Below are positions 1 through 6,794 of a DNA stretch of 21,688 nt, one piece after another. The stretch comes from BOG-933 sp037147415 (GTDB lineage: Bacteria > Pseudomonadota > Alphaproteobacteria > Azospirillales > Azospirillaceae). The position numbers and the translations under genes were made by a program. The DNA lies in NCBI GenBank assembly GCA_037147415.1, contig JBAWVF010000059.1, positions 1 to 21,688 of the forward strand, written 5' to 3'. A model generated the notes under the pieces. It was not told the DNA's origin, did not search any database, and was given only the letters and a program-made list of their open reading frames with translations. How positions within the stretch are numbered: position 1 is the first letter of the stretch; every line of letters begins with the position of its first letter.

Positions 1-618
1 TCCCGTTCTTCCTCTCTCCCGTCATTCCCGTTCTTCCTCTCTCCCGTCATTCCCGCGAAAGCGGGAATCCAGTACCTGTTGCCCTGGACCCCCGCGTTCG
101 CGGGGGTGACGAGGGAAAAGGCGGGGGTGACGAAGGAAGAAGGCGGGGGTGACGAAGGAAAGGGCAGGGGTGACGAGGAAAAAAGCGGGGGTGACGAGGG
201 AAAAGGCGGGGGTGACGAAGGAAAGGGCAGGGGCGCCCCTACGCCGTCATTCCCGTTTTTTCCTCCCTCCCGTCATTCCCGCGAAAGCGGGAATCCAGTA
301 CCTGTTGCCCTGGACCCCCGCGTTCGCGGGGGTGACGAGGGAAAAGGCGGGGGTGACGAAGGAAGAAGGCGGGGGTGACGAAGGAAAGGGCAGGGGTGAC
401 GAGGAAAAAAGCGGGGGTGACGAGGGAAAAGGCGGGGGTGACGAAGGAAAGGGCAGGGGCGCCCCTACGCCGTCATTCCCGTTTTTTCCTCCCTCCCGTC
501 ATTCCCGCGAAAGCGGGAATCCAGTACGTGTTGCCATGGACCCCCGCGTTCGCGGGGGTGACGAAGGAAAGGGCAGGGGTGACGAAGGAAAAAAGCGGGG
601 GAGACGAGGGAAGAAAGT
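1..618. repeat. Left array of paired hairpin repeats
   Basis: No gene is credible here. The array is built from two hairpins. Hairpin A (49-68, 275-294, 501-520) has an 8-bp stem ATTCCCGC/GCGGGAAT closed by GAAA. Hairpin B (88-107, 314-333, 540-559) has a CCCCCGC/GCGGGGG stem with a GTTC loop. A and B are joined by a short linker bounded by CCAG and CTGG, so each pair forms one mosaic unit of the REP/BIME kind. Between the pairs lie many short GC-rich variants of the motif GGGGGTGACGA(A/G)GGAA. Long open frames cross the array only because the repeats lack stops. The same element recurs, inverted, at the right end of the window. Confidence 0.9.
46..497. repeat. 226-bp tandem duplication within the left array
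   Basis: Positions 46-271 and 272-497 are two direct copies of a 226-bp unit that look identical by eye. Each holds one A hairpin, one B hairpin, a run of GGTGACGA-type short repeats, and the string AGGGGCGCCCCT. A third copy starts at 498 but diverges within about 40 bases (TACGTG in place of TACCTG) and loses the unit after the B hairpin. The near identity suggests a recent duplication by slippage or unequal exchange. Confidence 0.85.
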
Positions 619-625
619 ATACAAA

Positions 626-685
626 ACCCGACCCGCTCCGACCCGCTCCGACCCGAGCCCGACCCGACCCACACCACCCGACCCG
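626..685. repeat. ACCCG-rich simple repeat
   Basis: The pentamer ACCCG occurs at least seven times in 60 bases (for example 626-635, 641-645, 651-655, 662-666, 676-685), including a repeated ACCCGCTCCG decamer. It lies between the hairpin array and the stop codon of the mesaconyl-CoA hydratase gene on the minus strand. No terminator hairpin with a T tract was seen here. Confidence 0.6.
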
Positions 686-687
686 TC

Positions 688-1743
688 TCAGCCCCGACGA
701 GGCATCAGTACCCAGTAATCGAGATCGAGCACCACCGCGGGATCGTACTTGCCGCCATCCAGCGCGCCGGGGAAATCGGCGCAGGGCTTATCCTTGGTGG
801 CGAAGGTGCGCAACCGCAGGGCGCCAGCGTCCTGGCGGGCACTCAACGGTTGGGCCTCCAGCACCTCGGTCCAGGCATAGATGGTGTCGCCGGCAAAAGT
901 CGGGGCGACGTGACGCCCGCCGTTAATCGCCGAGATGCGCAAAGCATTAGCCAGCCCGTTGAAGGATAGCGCCCGGGCCAGACTGATGATATGCCCGCCA
1001 TAGATCAGGCGCTTGCCGAACCGGCCCTGGCTTTCGGTGTGCTGGTTGAAGTGAACCTTGGCGGTGTTCTGGTAGAGCCGGGTCGCCATGGCGTGCTCGG
1101 CTTCCTCGATCGTCATGCCGTCGACATGGTCGATGCGCTCGCCGGCCTGATAATCTTCCCACAGATGAGGCGAGCCGGCCTTGACCGTATCATACTCGTC
1201 GAGGTTGAGATGCACCGGCACGGTGAAATCCTGGACCTTGACCGCGTCGGGCAGTTTCGGCACCTCGGCCGCTCCGACCGGAGCCTCGGCGTCGCGCTTG
1301 CGCACCATGACCCAGCGACAATAATCGAGTACGGTCTCGTTGCGCTGATTGGTGCCGACCGAGCGGACATAGACGGTGCCGGTCTGGCGGTTGGAGTTTT
1401 CTTTCAGCCCGATCACGGTCGATTTGGTGGCGAGCGTATCGCCGACATAAACCGGCTTGCCGAATTTACCGGCGGCATAGCCGAGATTGGCGACCGCGTT
1501 CAGCGAGACATCGGGCACGGTCTTGCCGAAGACAATGTGGAATACCAGCATGTCGTCGACCGGCGCCGCCTCCAGTCCGAGCGACTGTGCGAAAGTATCG
1601 GCCGAATGTAAGGCAAAGCGAGAGCCGGTCAAGGCGGTGTAAAGCGCAACATCGCCGCCGGTCACCGTGCGCGGGGTGGCGTGGACGATCTCTTGCCCGA
1701 GCTTGAAGTCTTCGAAGAAATTTCCGGGATTGGTCTTGGTCAT
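688..1743 (-). CDS. mch: Mesaconyl-CoA hydratase (MaoC-like double hot-dog)
   Basis: The 351-aa product closely resembles the mesaconyl-CoA hydratase of the ethylmalonyl-CoA pathway, which hydrates mesaconyl-CoA to beta-methylmalyl-CoA during C2 (acetyl-CoA) assimilation. It begins GNFFEDFKLGQEIVHATPRT and contains LLVFHIVFGKT-like, DHVDGMTIEEAEH and YGGHIISLARALSFNGLAN stretches, and ends LDYWVLMPRRG, all family hallmarks as I recall them. Two MaoC/hot-dog folds are expected at about residues 1-160 and 190-345, and the length fits the family (about 340-350). The start ATG at 1743 is preceded by GGGGATCGTGAC, an acceptable ribosome binding site. It lies 21 bases downstream of the CoA-ester lyase gene, so the two are probably cotranscribed. 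The methylotroph name for the same enzyme is meaC. Confidence 0.9.
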   Translation of the reverse strand: MTKTNPGNFFEDFKLGQEIVHATPRTVTGGDVALYTALTGSRFALHSADTFAQSLGLEAAPVDDMLVFHIVFGKTVPDVSLNAVANLGYAAGKFGKPVYVGDTLATKSTVIGLKENSNRQTGTVYVRSVGTNQRNETVLDYCRWVMVRKRDAEAPVGAAEVPKLPDAVKVQDFTVPVHLNLDEYDTVKAGSPHLWEDYQAGERIDHVDGMTIEEAEHAMATRLYQNTAKVHFNQHTESQGRFGKRLIYGGHIISLARALSFNGLANALRISAINGGRHVAPTFAGDTIYAWTEVLEAQPLSARQDAGALRLRTFATKDKPCADFPGALDGGKYDPAVVLDLDYWVLMPRRG

Positions 1744-1764
1744 GTCACGATCCCCAACCTGAAG

Positions 1765-2634
1765 TCAATGTGCGGCGATGGCATCGGCAAGCGCGACCAG
1801 ACGACGGGCCGACTCGACATGCAAATTCTCGATCAGGCGGCCATCGACCACGACCACGCCCTTGCCGGCGGCGGCGGCGGCGGCGTGAGCCTCGATGATG
1901 TGACGGGCGAAAATGATTTCCTTCTCGGACGGCGAGAACACCTTGTTCGCGACTTCGACGGTCTTGGGGTGAATCAGAGTCTTGCCGTCAAAGCCCAACT
2001 CCACGCCTTGCTGACAGGAATGGTGGAAGCCGTCATCGTCGTTCAGGTCGAGAAAAACACCATCCAGAATCGCCAGCCCGTATGCGCGCGCCGCCAACAA
2101 GCAGAGCCCGAGCCCGGTCAGCATGGGCAGACGGTCGCGGGTGTGATGGCAGTGCAGGTCTTTGGCCAGATCGGAGGTGCCCATCACGAAACCGCCGAGC
2201 CGCGGGCAGGCCCCGGCGATTTCCTTGACGTTCAGCACGCCCATCGGCGTCTCCAGCATGCACCACAGCGCCAGACTTTCCGGAGCCCCGGCGCCGCGCA
2301 GGATCGCATCGACCTGACGCACGGTGTCGGCGGACTCGACCTTGGGCAGCAGCACGGCGTCGGCGCCCGAGGTCGCGGCGGCGATGATGTCCTCGTAACC
2401 CCAGGGCGTGTTCAGGCCGTTGGTGCGGACGAACAACTCGCGCCGACCATAGCCGCCACCACGGACCGCTTCGACCACCAATCTGCGGGCTTCCAATTTG
2501 GCATCGGGGGCGACGGCGTCCTCAAGATCGAGGATCAAGCCGTCGGCCGGCAGGGTCTTGCCCTTTTCCATGGCGCGGGCGTTGGAACCCGGCATATACA
2601 ACACGCTGCGGCGCGGACGAACTGAGGTGGCCAT
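1765..2634 (-). CDS. HpcH/HpaI-family CoA-ester lyase, malyl-CoA thioesterase (Mcl2)-like
   Basis: This 289-aa protein belongs to the CitE/HpcH aldolase family, a TIM barrel using Mg2+ to act on malyl-CoA-type esters. Visible motifs are RSVLYMPGS (CoA-binding Arg), LILDLEDAV (metal-site acidic residues), VRTNGLNTPWG, LLPKVES, MLETPMGVLN and MGTSDLAKDL. The short form and the GFDGKTLIHP and VVVDGRLIENLHV ends recall Rhodobacter Mcl2, a (3S)-malyl-CoA thioesterase, more than the longer Mcl1 lyase. Either reaction would suit its partner, mesaconyl-CoA hydratase, 21 bases downstream: cleavage of beta-methylmalyl-CoA, or release of malate in the ethylmalonyl-CoA pathway. Sequence alone does not separate lyase from thioesterase. 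The ATG at 2634 is preceded by a GGGGGAGAG ribosome binding site. Confidence 0.82.
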   Translation of the reverse strand: MATSVRPRRSVLYMPGSNARAMEKGKTLPADGLILDLEDAVAPDAKLEARRLVVEAVRGGGYGRRELFVRTNGLNTPWGYEDIIAAATSGADAVLLPKVESADTVRQVDAILRGAGAPESLALWCMLETPMGVLNVKEIAGACPRLGGFVMGTSDLAKDLHCHHTRDRLPMLTGLGLCLLAARAYGLAILDGVFLDLNDDDGFHHSCQQGVELGFDGKTLIHPKTVEVANKVFSPSEKEIIFARHIIEAHAAAAAAGKGVVVVDGRLIENLHVESARRLVALADAIAAH

Positions 2635-2721
2635 GGCTCTTGTACTCTCCCCCGGAATGGTGTGATTTGGCGCAGCTTAAGCCGAGCCTCCCGCCCTGCG
2701 CAAATCGTTTAAGGCCCTAAA

Positions 2722-3564
2722 ATGCAAACTATCCTCTCGATCCACTCCCATGTCGCCTTCGGTCATGCCGGCAGCTGTGCCGCGGATTTCCCCTTACAGC
2801 GGCTCGGCTTCGGCGTGGTGGCGGTCGATGCGGTCCAAATCACCCGCTATAGTGGTGACGGCACCTGGACCGGCCGGGTCTTCGCCCCGCAACCGCTGGC
2901 CGAAATCCTTCCCGGACAGGACGCCTGCGACGCCGTGCTGTCGGGCCTGCTCAGCGATACTGAACTCGGGGCCGTGGTGGCGGACAGCGTGATCCGCACG
3001 CGCCAACAGCGGCCGGGCGCGCTGTATTGCTGCGATCCGGTCATGGGCGATATCGGCCGGGGGTTTCAGGTCAAGGCCGGGGTACCCGACTTCATCCGCA
3101 GCCGGTTGGTGCCGTTGGCCGATATTCTGACCCCGAATCAGTTCGAGCTGGAGTTCATTACCGGCGGCCCGGTGCAAACGCTGAACCAAGCGCAAAAGGC
3201 GGCGGCGACGGCACGCCGGCTCGGGCCGAAGCTATTGCTGCTGACCAGCCTGTCGATTCCGGAAACTCCGGCCGACTCGATTGATATGTTGATTGATTGT
3301 GCCGAGGGCTGCTGGCTGGTGTCGACGCCGCGACTCCAATTCGAACGTCTGCCGAGAGGCGCGGGCGATTGTGTCGCCGCCTTGTTCCTGGCGCATTATC
3401 TGCGCTGCGGCGATCCGGCGGAGGCCTTGGCCGGCACCGCGGCCGGCATCTTTGCCGTGATGGAGGCAACCCGCGCCGCCGGCACTCGAGAGTTGCGGCT
3501 GATCGACGCCCGCGACCAACTGATCACTCCACGCCGCCGCTTCCCGCTTGAACGACTGCGGTGA
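2722..3564 (+). CDS. pdxY: Pyridoxal kinase PdxY
   Basis: The 280-aa product is a ribokinase-fold kinase that phosphorylates pyridoxal to pyridoxal 5'-phosphate in the B6 salvage pathway, in the cytoplasm. It shows ILSIHSHVAFGHAGSCAADFPLQRLG at the N terminus (the PdxY/PdxK substrate-binding start), TWTG, CDAVLSG, CDPVMGD, LTPNQFELE and the catalytic GAGD motif (RLPRGAGDCVAALFLAHYL, around residue 215). The length matches PdxY (about 285). Transcription diverges from the CoA-lyase gene; the 87 bases between them must hold both promoters, but no clear -35/-10 pair could be picked. The downstream ATP synthase operon runs towards it, with a shared terminator region between. Confidence 0.9.
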   Translation: MQTILSIHSHVAFGHAGSCAADFPLQRLGFGVVAVDAVQITRYSGDGTWTGRVFAPQPLAEILPGQDACDAVLSGLLSDTELGAVVADSVIRTRQQRPGALYCCDPVMGDIGRGFQVKAGVPDFIRSRLVPLADILTPNQFELEFITGGPVQTLNQAQKAAATARRLGPKLLLLTSLSIPETPADSIDMLIDCAEGCWLVSTPRLQFERLPRGAGDCVAALFLAHYLRCGDPAEALAGTAAGIFAVMEATRAAGTRELRLIDARDQLITPRRRFPLERLR

Positions 3565-3592
3565 CCGAAGCGCCGCTGGAAGTAAAGTTCTG

Positions 3593-3633
3593 AAAAAAAA
3601 TGTCCCGCCCGGACGTTTGCCCATCCGGGCGGG
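3593..3633 (-). terminator. Intrinsic terminator of the F0 operon
   Basis: A perfect 10-bp stem, CCCGCCCGGA (3604-3613) with TCCGGGCGGG (3624-3633), encloses a 10-base loop. On the minus strand it is followed by ACA and then eight Ts (the A run 3593-3600). This is a strong rho-independent terminator for the leftward b' gene, 160-200 bases beyond its stop. On the plus strand only AATT follows, so it would act weakly for pdxY. Confidence 0.88.
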
Positions 3634-3792
3634 AATTCCCATTCGTTTAATTGACGGTCAAGCCGCGTCGTGGAGTCAGTAAACGCTGAGAGAGAATTTT
3701 CCGCACCTGACGCTAACTCATCTTATGAACGAACGGAAACTGCACGACTTTAGTATTAGTGCGGCTCTCTGCGTAACGACTACGCACGGTAC

Positions 3793-4386
3793 TTAGCATT
3801 CTTTGATGACACGGCTCACGGCCGAAGCGACCTGTTCATCCGCGATGGCGGGGCCTTCAGAGATATGGCCGATAATGGAGCGGGCAAGCGAGCTTGCAAC
3901 CTCCGGCATCTCCCGCATGAACCGTTCCCGGGAGGTCGCGATCCTGCGTTCGGCATCGCGAACCTGCCCTTCAATCCGGGCGTCGAACATGGCCAACCGC
4001 GCCTTGGTGACGCCGTCAACCTCACGTTGCGACATGGTCACCACGGTCTGGGCATGCTCGCGAGCGCGCAGGACGGAATCCTCGATCGCCTTCATGATCG
4101 TGCCCGCTTCGTTGCGCAGAGTTTGCGCCCTGGTGATTTCATAGGCGATTTTCGCGTCTCGGGCTTCCAGCGCGCGAACGACCGCCGGCACCCCTATGCC
4201 CTGGATCAGCAAATAGAACGTGCCGAAAATCGTGAACAACCAAAATATCTGGGTAAGGAAGAAGGCAGGGTTAAACTGGGGCAGTCCGCCTTGATGTTCC
4301 GCCTCTGCGGCCAGCGCCGGGTCCGTGCCACAAAACAGCAACACCGCCGCGAGAACCGCCAGCACGGTCCGAGTCCGAATTCCCAT
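3793..4386 (-). CDS. atpF': F0F1 ATP synthase subunit b'
   Basis: This 197-aa protein is the b'-type peripheral stalk subunit that joins F1 to the membrane part. A hydrophobic leader (about residues 8-27, ending ALAAEAEHQGG) is followed by the typical LPQFNPAFFLTQIFWLFTIFGTFYLLI membrane segment (about 34-62). A long charged helix then runs to the C terminus (ARDAKIAYEITRAQTLRNEA onwards). The leader plus the LPQ.N..FF.TQIFWL pattern marks b' rather than b. The ATG at 4386 has a clean AAAGGA ribosome binding site, 37 bases after the subunit a stop. It is the last gene of the operon. In most alphaproteobacteria b is encoded directly after b'; here only about 160 non-coding bases and a terminator follow, so b is absent from this locus. 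Confidence 0.88.
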   Translation of the reverse strand: MGIRTRTVLAVLAAVLLFCGTDPALAAEAEHQGGLPQFNPAFFLTQIFWLFTIFGTFYLLIQGIGVPAVVRALEARDAKIAYEITRAQTLRNEAGTIMKAIEDSVLRAREHAQTVVTMSQREVDGVTKARLAMFDARIEGQVRDAERRIATSRERFMREMPEVASSLARSIIGHISEGPAIADEQVASAVSRVIKEC

Positions 4387-4423
4387 CGTTTTTTCCTTTA
4401 TCGAATATCGAACGGCGATAAAC

Positions 4424-5179
4424 TCAGTGCGAGCCCAACGAGTCCTGGATGTAGATCACGGTCAAAAGTGCGAAGACATAAGCCTGAATAAAGGCGACAA
4501 ATATCTCGAACCCGATCAAAACAACCAGCAACAGCAACGGTAAAATGCCCAGTACATAGCCGATAATACCGAGACCGCCCGCCATCATGATGATAAATCC
4601 GGCAAAAACTTTCAGCATGGTGTGCCCGGCCATGATATTGGCAAACAAACGGACCGACAGGCTGACCGGACGAATAAAGTAAGAGATGACTTCCAACGGG
4701 ATCATCAGCGGCATAAGCGCCATCGGCACGCCCTTGGGCATGAACCGGCTGAAGAAATGAAACCCGTGGCGGATCAATCCGAGTACGGTCACCATCACAA
4801 AGACCACGAGCGCCAGTGCGCCGGTAATGATCAAATGCGAGGTAAAGGTAAAGGTATAAGGCACCATGCCGATCAAGTTGCCGAGCAGCAAAAACATGAA
4901 CAGGGCAAACACGAACGGAATAAAGGGCCGTCCCTCCGGGCCTATATTGCTATGTACGATGCCGGCCACGAACTCATAGGCCACCTCGGCCAATGACTGA
5001 AGCCGATCCGGTACCAGCAGCTGACGCCTCATACCGTACAGAACTAACGCTAAGGCGATTCCGGCAGAAAGCAGCATATAAAGCGATGAATTCGTAAAGG
5101 AAACATCGCCGCCACTGATGGTCATCGAAAAGATAGGAAATACGTTGAATTGATGAAGCGGGTCCACGATCGACCTCAT
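4424..5179 (-). CDS. atpB: F0F1 ATP synthase subunit a
   Basis: The 251-aa integral membrane subunit a forms the proton half-channels facing the c-ring. Several membrane segments are evident, as are the family signatures LLGNLIGMVPYTFT (about residues 98-111), PLEVISYFIRPVSLSVRLFANIMAGH (161-186) with the essential arginine R177, and FEIFVAFIQAYVFALLTVIYI (224-244). It is full length with no missing key residue. Its ATG overlaps the stop of atpI (ATGA, 5176-5179), indicating translational coupling. It sits third in a c - I - a - b' gene order, whereas alphaproteobacterial F0 operons normally run I - a - c - b' - b. Confidence 0.95.
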   Translation of the reverse strand: MRSIVDPLHQFNVFPIFSMTISGGDVSFTNSSLYMLLSAGIALALVLYGMRRQLLVPDRLQSLAEVAYEFVAGIVHSNIGPEGRPFIPFVFALFMFLLLGNLIGMVPYTFTFTSHLIITGALALVVFVMVTVLGLIRHGFHFFSRFMPKGVPMALMPLMIPLEVISYFIRPVSLSVRLFANIMAGHTMLKVFAGFIIMMAGGLGIIGYVLGILPLLLLVVLIGFEIFVAFIQAYVFALLTVIYIQDSLGSH

Positions 5180-5532
5180 TCGGTAACGGGCTGGGACGAT
5201 GGCTTAACCGCCGCTTCTGTCTTGTCGTCAGCCATCTGCCTGGCTGTTCTGTAGACATTACGCACTGCCGCCACGGCTCCAAACGCAAACATGACAAAAG
5301 TGCCCAGGGGCCAAGTGCTGAACGAAGCATCGATCGCAGCACCGAAGGCAATGGCGATAAGCGCGGCGGCAATAAGATCGTTTCCTGCCCTGGATGCGAA
5401 CTGCACCGTGCCTTCCGGCAGGACGAAGCGACGATGGAACCGGCTGCCTTCTTGCGACTTGGCGCGATTGTTGGCGACGGCAAGTCGTCGGTCAAGGTCG
5501 TCCAAGGTTAAGAGGCTGTCCGGATCGCTCAT
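5176..5532 (-). CDS. atpI: ATP synthase assembly protein AtpI
   Basis: AtpI is a small membrane protein that assists c-ring assembly. From the ATG at 5532 the product is 118 aa. It has a charged N-terminal part (SDPDSLLTLDDLDRRLAVA), two membrane segments (about residues 51-68 and 75-92) and the family-like TWPLGTFVMFAFGAVAAVRNVYR stretch. I chose this ATG because AGGAC lies 9-10 bases upstream and the LDDLDRRL start matches the family. An in-frame TTG at 5583 would give 135 aa and overlap the atpE stop (TTGA), so a coupled longer form is possible. Its place between c and a, not ahead of a alone, is unusual. Confidence 0.8.
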   Translation of the reverse strand: MSDPDSLLTLDDLDRRLAVANNRAKSQEGSRFHRRFVLPEGTVQFASRAGNDLIAAALIAIAFGAAIDASFSTWPLGTFVMFAFGAVAAVRNVYRTARQMADDKTEAAVKPSSQPVTE

Positions 5533-5579
5533 CTGTCTAACGTCCTGCGGAAATAGCGTGGATTGTTCGGCGGGCACAC

Positions 5580-5846
5580 TCAACTAAAGATAAAGATGAA
5601 GGCGACCAGCAACGCAAACAGCGCCATCGCTTCAGTCAAGGCGAAGGCAAGCCATGTCACCGGCATTAACTTCTTTTCCATGGCCGGCTGGCGTCCGATC
5701 GACATGATAAACGCTGCAAATACGACGCCGATACCAATGCCGACACCACCAAGCGCCGAAATTGCGCTACCGGCACCAACGTATCGAAGGTTATGACTTG
5801 CCTCGCTCAATGTATGGGTCAATACCCGTAGAGTCTCTGCATCCAT
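5580..5846 (-). CDS. atpE: F0F1 ATP synthase subunit c
   Basis: Subunit c is the rotor-ring proteolipid. The 88-aa product has helix 1 (about residues 22-50) with the glycine motif GGVGIGIG, the conserved polar loop RQP (52-54), and helix 2 FALTEAMALFALLVAF with the ion-carrying glutamate E72. The residue after E72 is Ala, with no ES/T pair, which suits a proton rather than a sodium ring. The ATG at 5846 has GGAAGG 8 bases upstream; a GTG at 5888 would add 14 residues and lacks a site. The N-terminal extension of about 20 residues before the first helix is longer than in typical alphaproteobacterial c subunits. It is the first annotated F0 gene of the operon, an unusual position. Confidence 0.9.
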   Translation of the reverse strand: MDAETLRVLTHTLSEASHNLRYVGAGSAISALGGVGIGIGVVFAAFIMSIGRQPAMEKKLMPVTWLAFALTEAMALFALLVAFIFIFS

Positions 5847-5920
5847 TTCGATGGCCTTCCAGCTTGATTTGAAGTCAACAAAAAACACGGCCGTCCGCTC
5901 TCTGACAAGAACGCAACGGG

Positions 5921-5956
5921 TCAGTTATCCAGTAGACGTGGATCAGTTATTCAGTA
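5921..5956. repeat. Direct repeat in the atpE leader
   Basis: Two copies of TCAGTTAT(C/T)CAGTA (5921-5934 and 5943-5956) differ at one base and are spaced exactly 22 bases apart, about two helical turns. One covers the stop of the small ORF and both lie upstream of atpE on its strand. This spacing is compatible with a binding site for a protein dimer, but no known operator was recognised. Confidence 0.55.
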
Positions 5957-6067
5957 TTCGGTTGTATTCGACAGATCACCGAAACGGAACCACCACCCCT
6001 CTTTGCCAATAAGATCGTCATGTCGCGGGTGCAGCTTGCCACTTCGTTTAGTTTTGTTCTTTGGCAT
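5951..6067 (-). CDS. Small ORF (38 aa) upstream of atpE
   Basis: An ATG at 6067 opens a 38-codon frame ending TGA at 5951-5953. The product is basic at the N terminus (MPKNKTKRSGKLHPRHDD) and ends in an aromatic part (GWWFRFGDLSNTTEY). The upstream GGGAGGAAGGGGGCGG is a strong purine-rich ribosome binding region. It lies downstream of the candidate operon promoter and about 100 bases before atpE, on the same strand, so it would be the first cistron of the F0 transcript. It has no membrane segment and I recognise no family. It could be a regulatory leader peptide or a small ATP-synthase-associated protein. Support is the ribosome binding site and position only. Confidence 0.5.
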   Translation of the reverse strand: MPKNKTKRSGKLHPRHDDLIGKEGWWFRFGDLSNTTEY

Positions 6068-6122
6068 CTGCCGCCCCCTTCCTCCCGGCTTATGAGATTA
6101 CGATTTGATCGAACCGTTGCTG

Positions 6123-6151
6123 AACCTACGGAAGCCCATTCGGGCTGTCAA
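6123..6151 (-). promoter_or_regulatory. Candidate promoter of the F0 operon
   Basis: On the minus strand TTGACA (6146-6151) is followed after 17 bases by TAGGTT (6123-6128). The -35 is a perfect match and the -10 is weak, as is common in alphaproteobacteria. A transcript would start near 6116, about 50 bases before the 38-codon ORF and 270 before atpE. A second TTGACA lies at 6168-6173 without a matching -10. Confidence 0.45.
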
Positions 6152-6183
6152 GTGGGAAATCAAACTATGTCAAGTCAGAAAAC

Positions 6184-6199
6184 ATACGTATAAGTAGTC
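6184..6199. promoter_or_regulatory. TACGTA-type half-site upstream of the F0 promoter
   Basis: The palindrome ATACGTAT (6184-6191) starts a weaker TACGTA-N4-TAGTCA arrangement. It would centre near -75 relative to the predicted start at 6116, a distance typical of FixJ/NarL-type activator sites. It shares the TACGTA core with the stronger sites at 6382-6423. Confidence 0.4.
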
Positions 6200-6381
6200 A
6201 TACTGGGTGGTGCGATAGCAGCTCCGAGTCGCGGGGTCGGAGAAATCCGCCGCACCCGACCCTTCAGCTTATCTTATTGTGATTGAATAGTTATTTATGA
6301 CAGGTTGCGCCGGCCCACAACAGCGCCCGCCCTGGCCCGGAGCCGGAGAGCCCCGTTCCGCTGGCGCCGAGCCACACAGAC

Positions 6382-6423
6382 TACGTATCTTTCCGTATCA
6401 TCCTAGTTACGTATTCATACGTA
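6382..6423. promoter_or_regulatory. Two TACGTA-N4-TACGTA inverted repeats
   Basis: TACGTATTCATACGTA at 6408-6423 is a perfect 7-2-7 inverted repeat. TACGTATCTTTCCGTA at 6382-6397 has the same 6-4-6 layout with one change in the second half-site. The half-site read as ATACGTAG (6381-6388 minus, 6417-6424 plus) is one base from the GTAMGTAG consensus described for rhizobial FixJ. A FixJ-family regulator is encoded 590 bases to the right. The role as its operator is inference. Confidence 0.5.
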
Positions 6424-6697
6424 GTTTTGCTTTTGCGCCTAAGTCAATCAGGCGCGTATCGACTAAGCCAAGCCGTCATTGCGGCGTTTCGGACCGCTCA
6501 TCGGAGATGCCGGAAACCTGAATTGCTCATTTATAAATTCACTGTATTAGGAGAGCCCCCGGCTACGCGGCCACACTGCGTTTATAAAACCAACTATTAG
6601 CACAAGTGTTATTAATTAGTCTCGGTATGTTCGCCAAAATATTATGTTCATGTTTAATCGAGTCGACAGCACATTGCCATGACAAGCAGATTAATTA

Positions 6698-6727
6698 TTG
6701 CACACCGTTGCCAGTGGACTCTATAAT
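6698..6727 (+). promoter_or_regulatory. Candidate promoter of the 52-aa ORF
   Basis: A perfect TATAAT (6722-6727) is preceded at 18 bases by a weak TTGCAC (6698-6703). Transcription would start near 6734, about 60 bases ahead of the ATG at 6795. Confidence 0.35.
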
Positions 6728-6794
6728 CCAAGGAATGGCTCGACAACGACAGCCATACTATCTATATCTATTATTGCTCTTAAGGAGTAGTATC

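Larger units (their letters stand above)
6160..6780. other. AT-rich non-coding region
   Basis: No convincing protein gene was found in about 620 bases between the F0 promoter and the 52-aa ORF. Composition drops sharply: 6601-6660 contains 19 G/C in 60 bases (32%), against well over 60% in the flanking genes. Besides the TACGTA boxes it holds several TTTATAAA-like strings (near 6531 and 6591). A small RNA or displaced regulatory region is possible but no structure was recognised. Confidence 0.6.

Noticed and set aside
46..567. Possible CRISPR array
   Set aside because: Repeats are hairpin pairs of irregular spacing with near-identical text between them, no unique spacers and no cas genes.
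149..926. Long open frames crossing the left repeat array
   Set aside because: They read only the repeats (GDEGKGGG-like and PAKAGIQ-like runs), have no ribosome binding site, and run into the antisense of mesaconyl-CoA hydratase.
1681..2625. 314-aa plus-strand frame over the CoA-lyase gene
   Set aside because: It is antisense to a gene with clear family motifs and reflects GC-rich third-codon bias.
3637..3792. Remnant of an atpF (b) gene after b'
   Set aside because: No frame of any length resembling a b subunit is present between the b' stop and the terminator.
6297..6521. 74-aa plus-strand frame in the AT-rich region
   Set aside because: No ribosome binding site, Pro/Arg-rich start, and it spans the TACGTA boxes; no protein-like pattern.
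6698..6713. Sigma-54-like promoter TTGCACACCGTTGCCA
   Set aside because: The essential GG of the -24 element is missing and the spacing is one base short.
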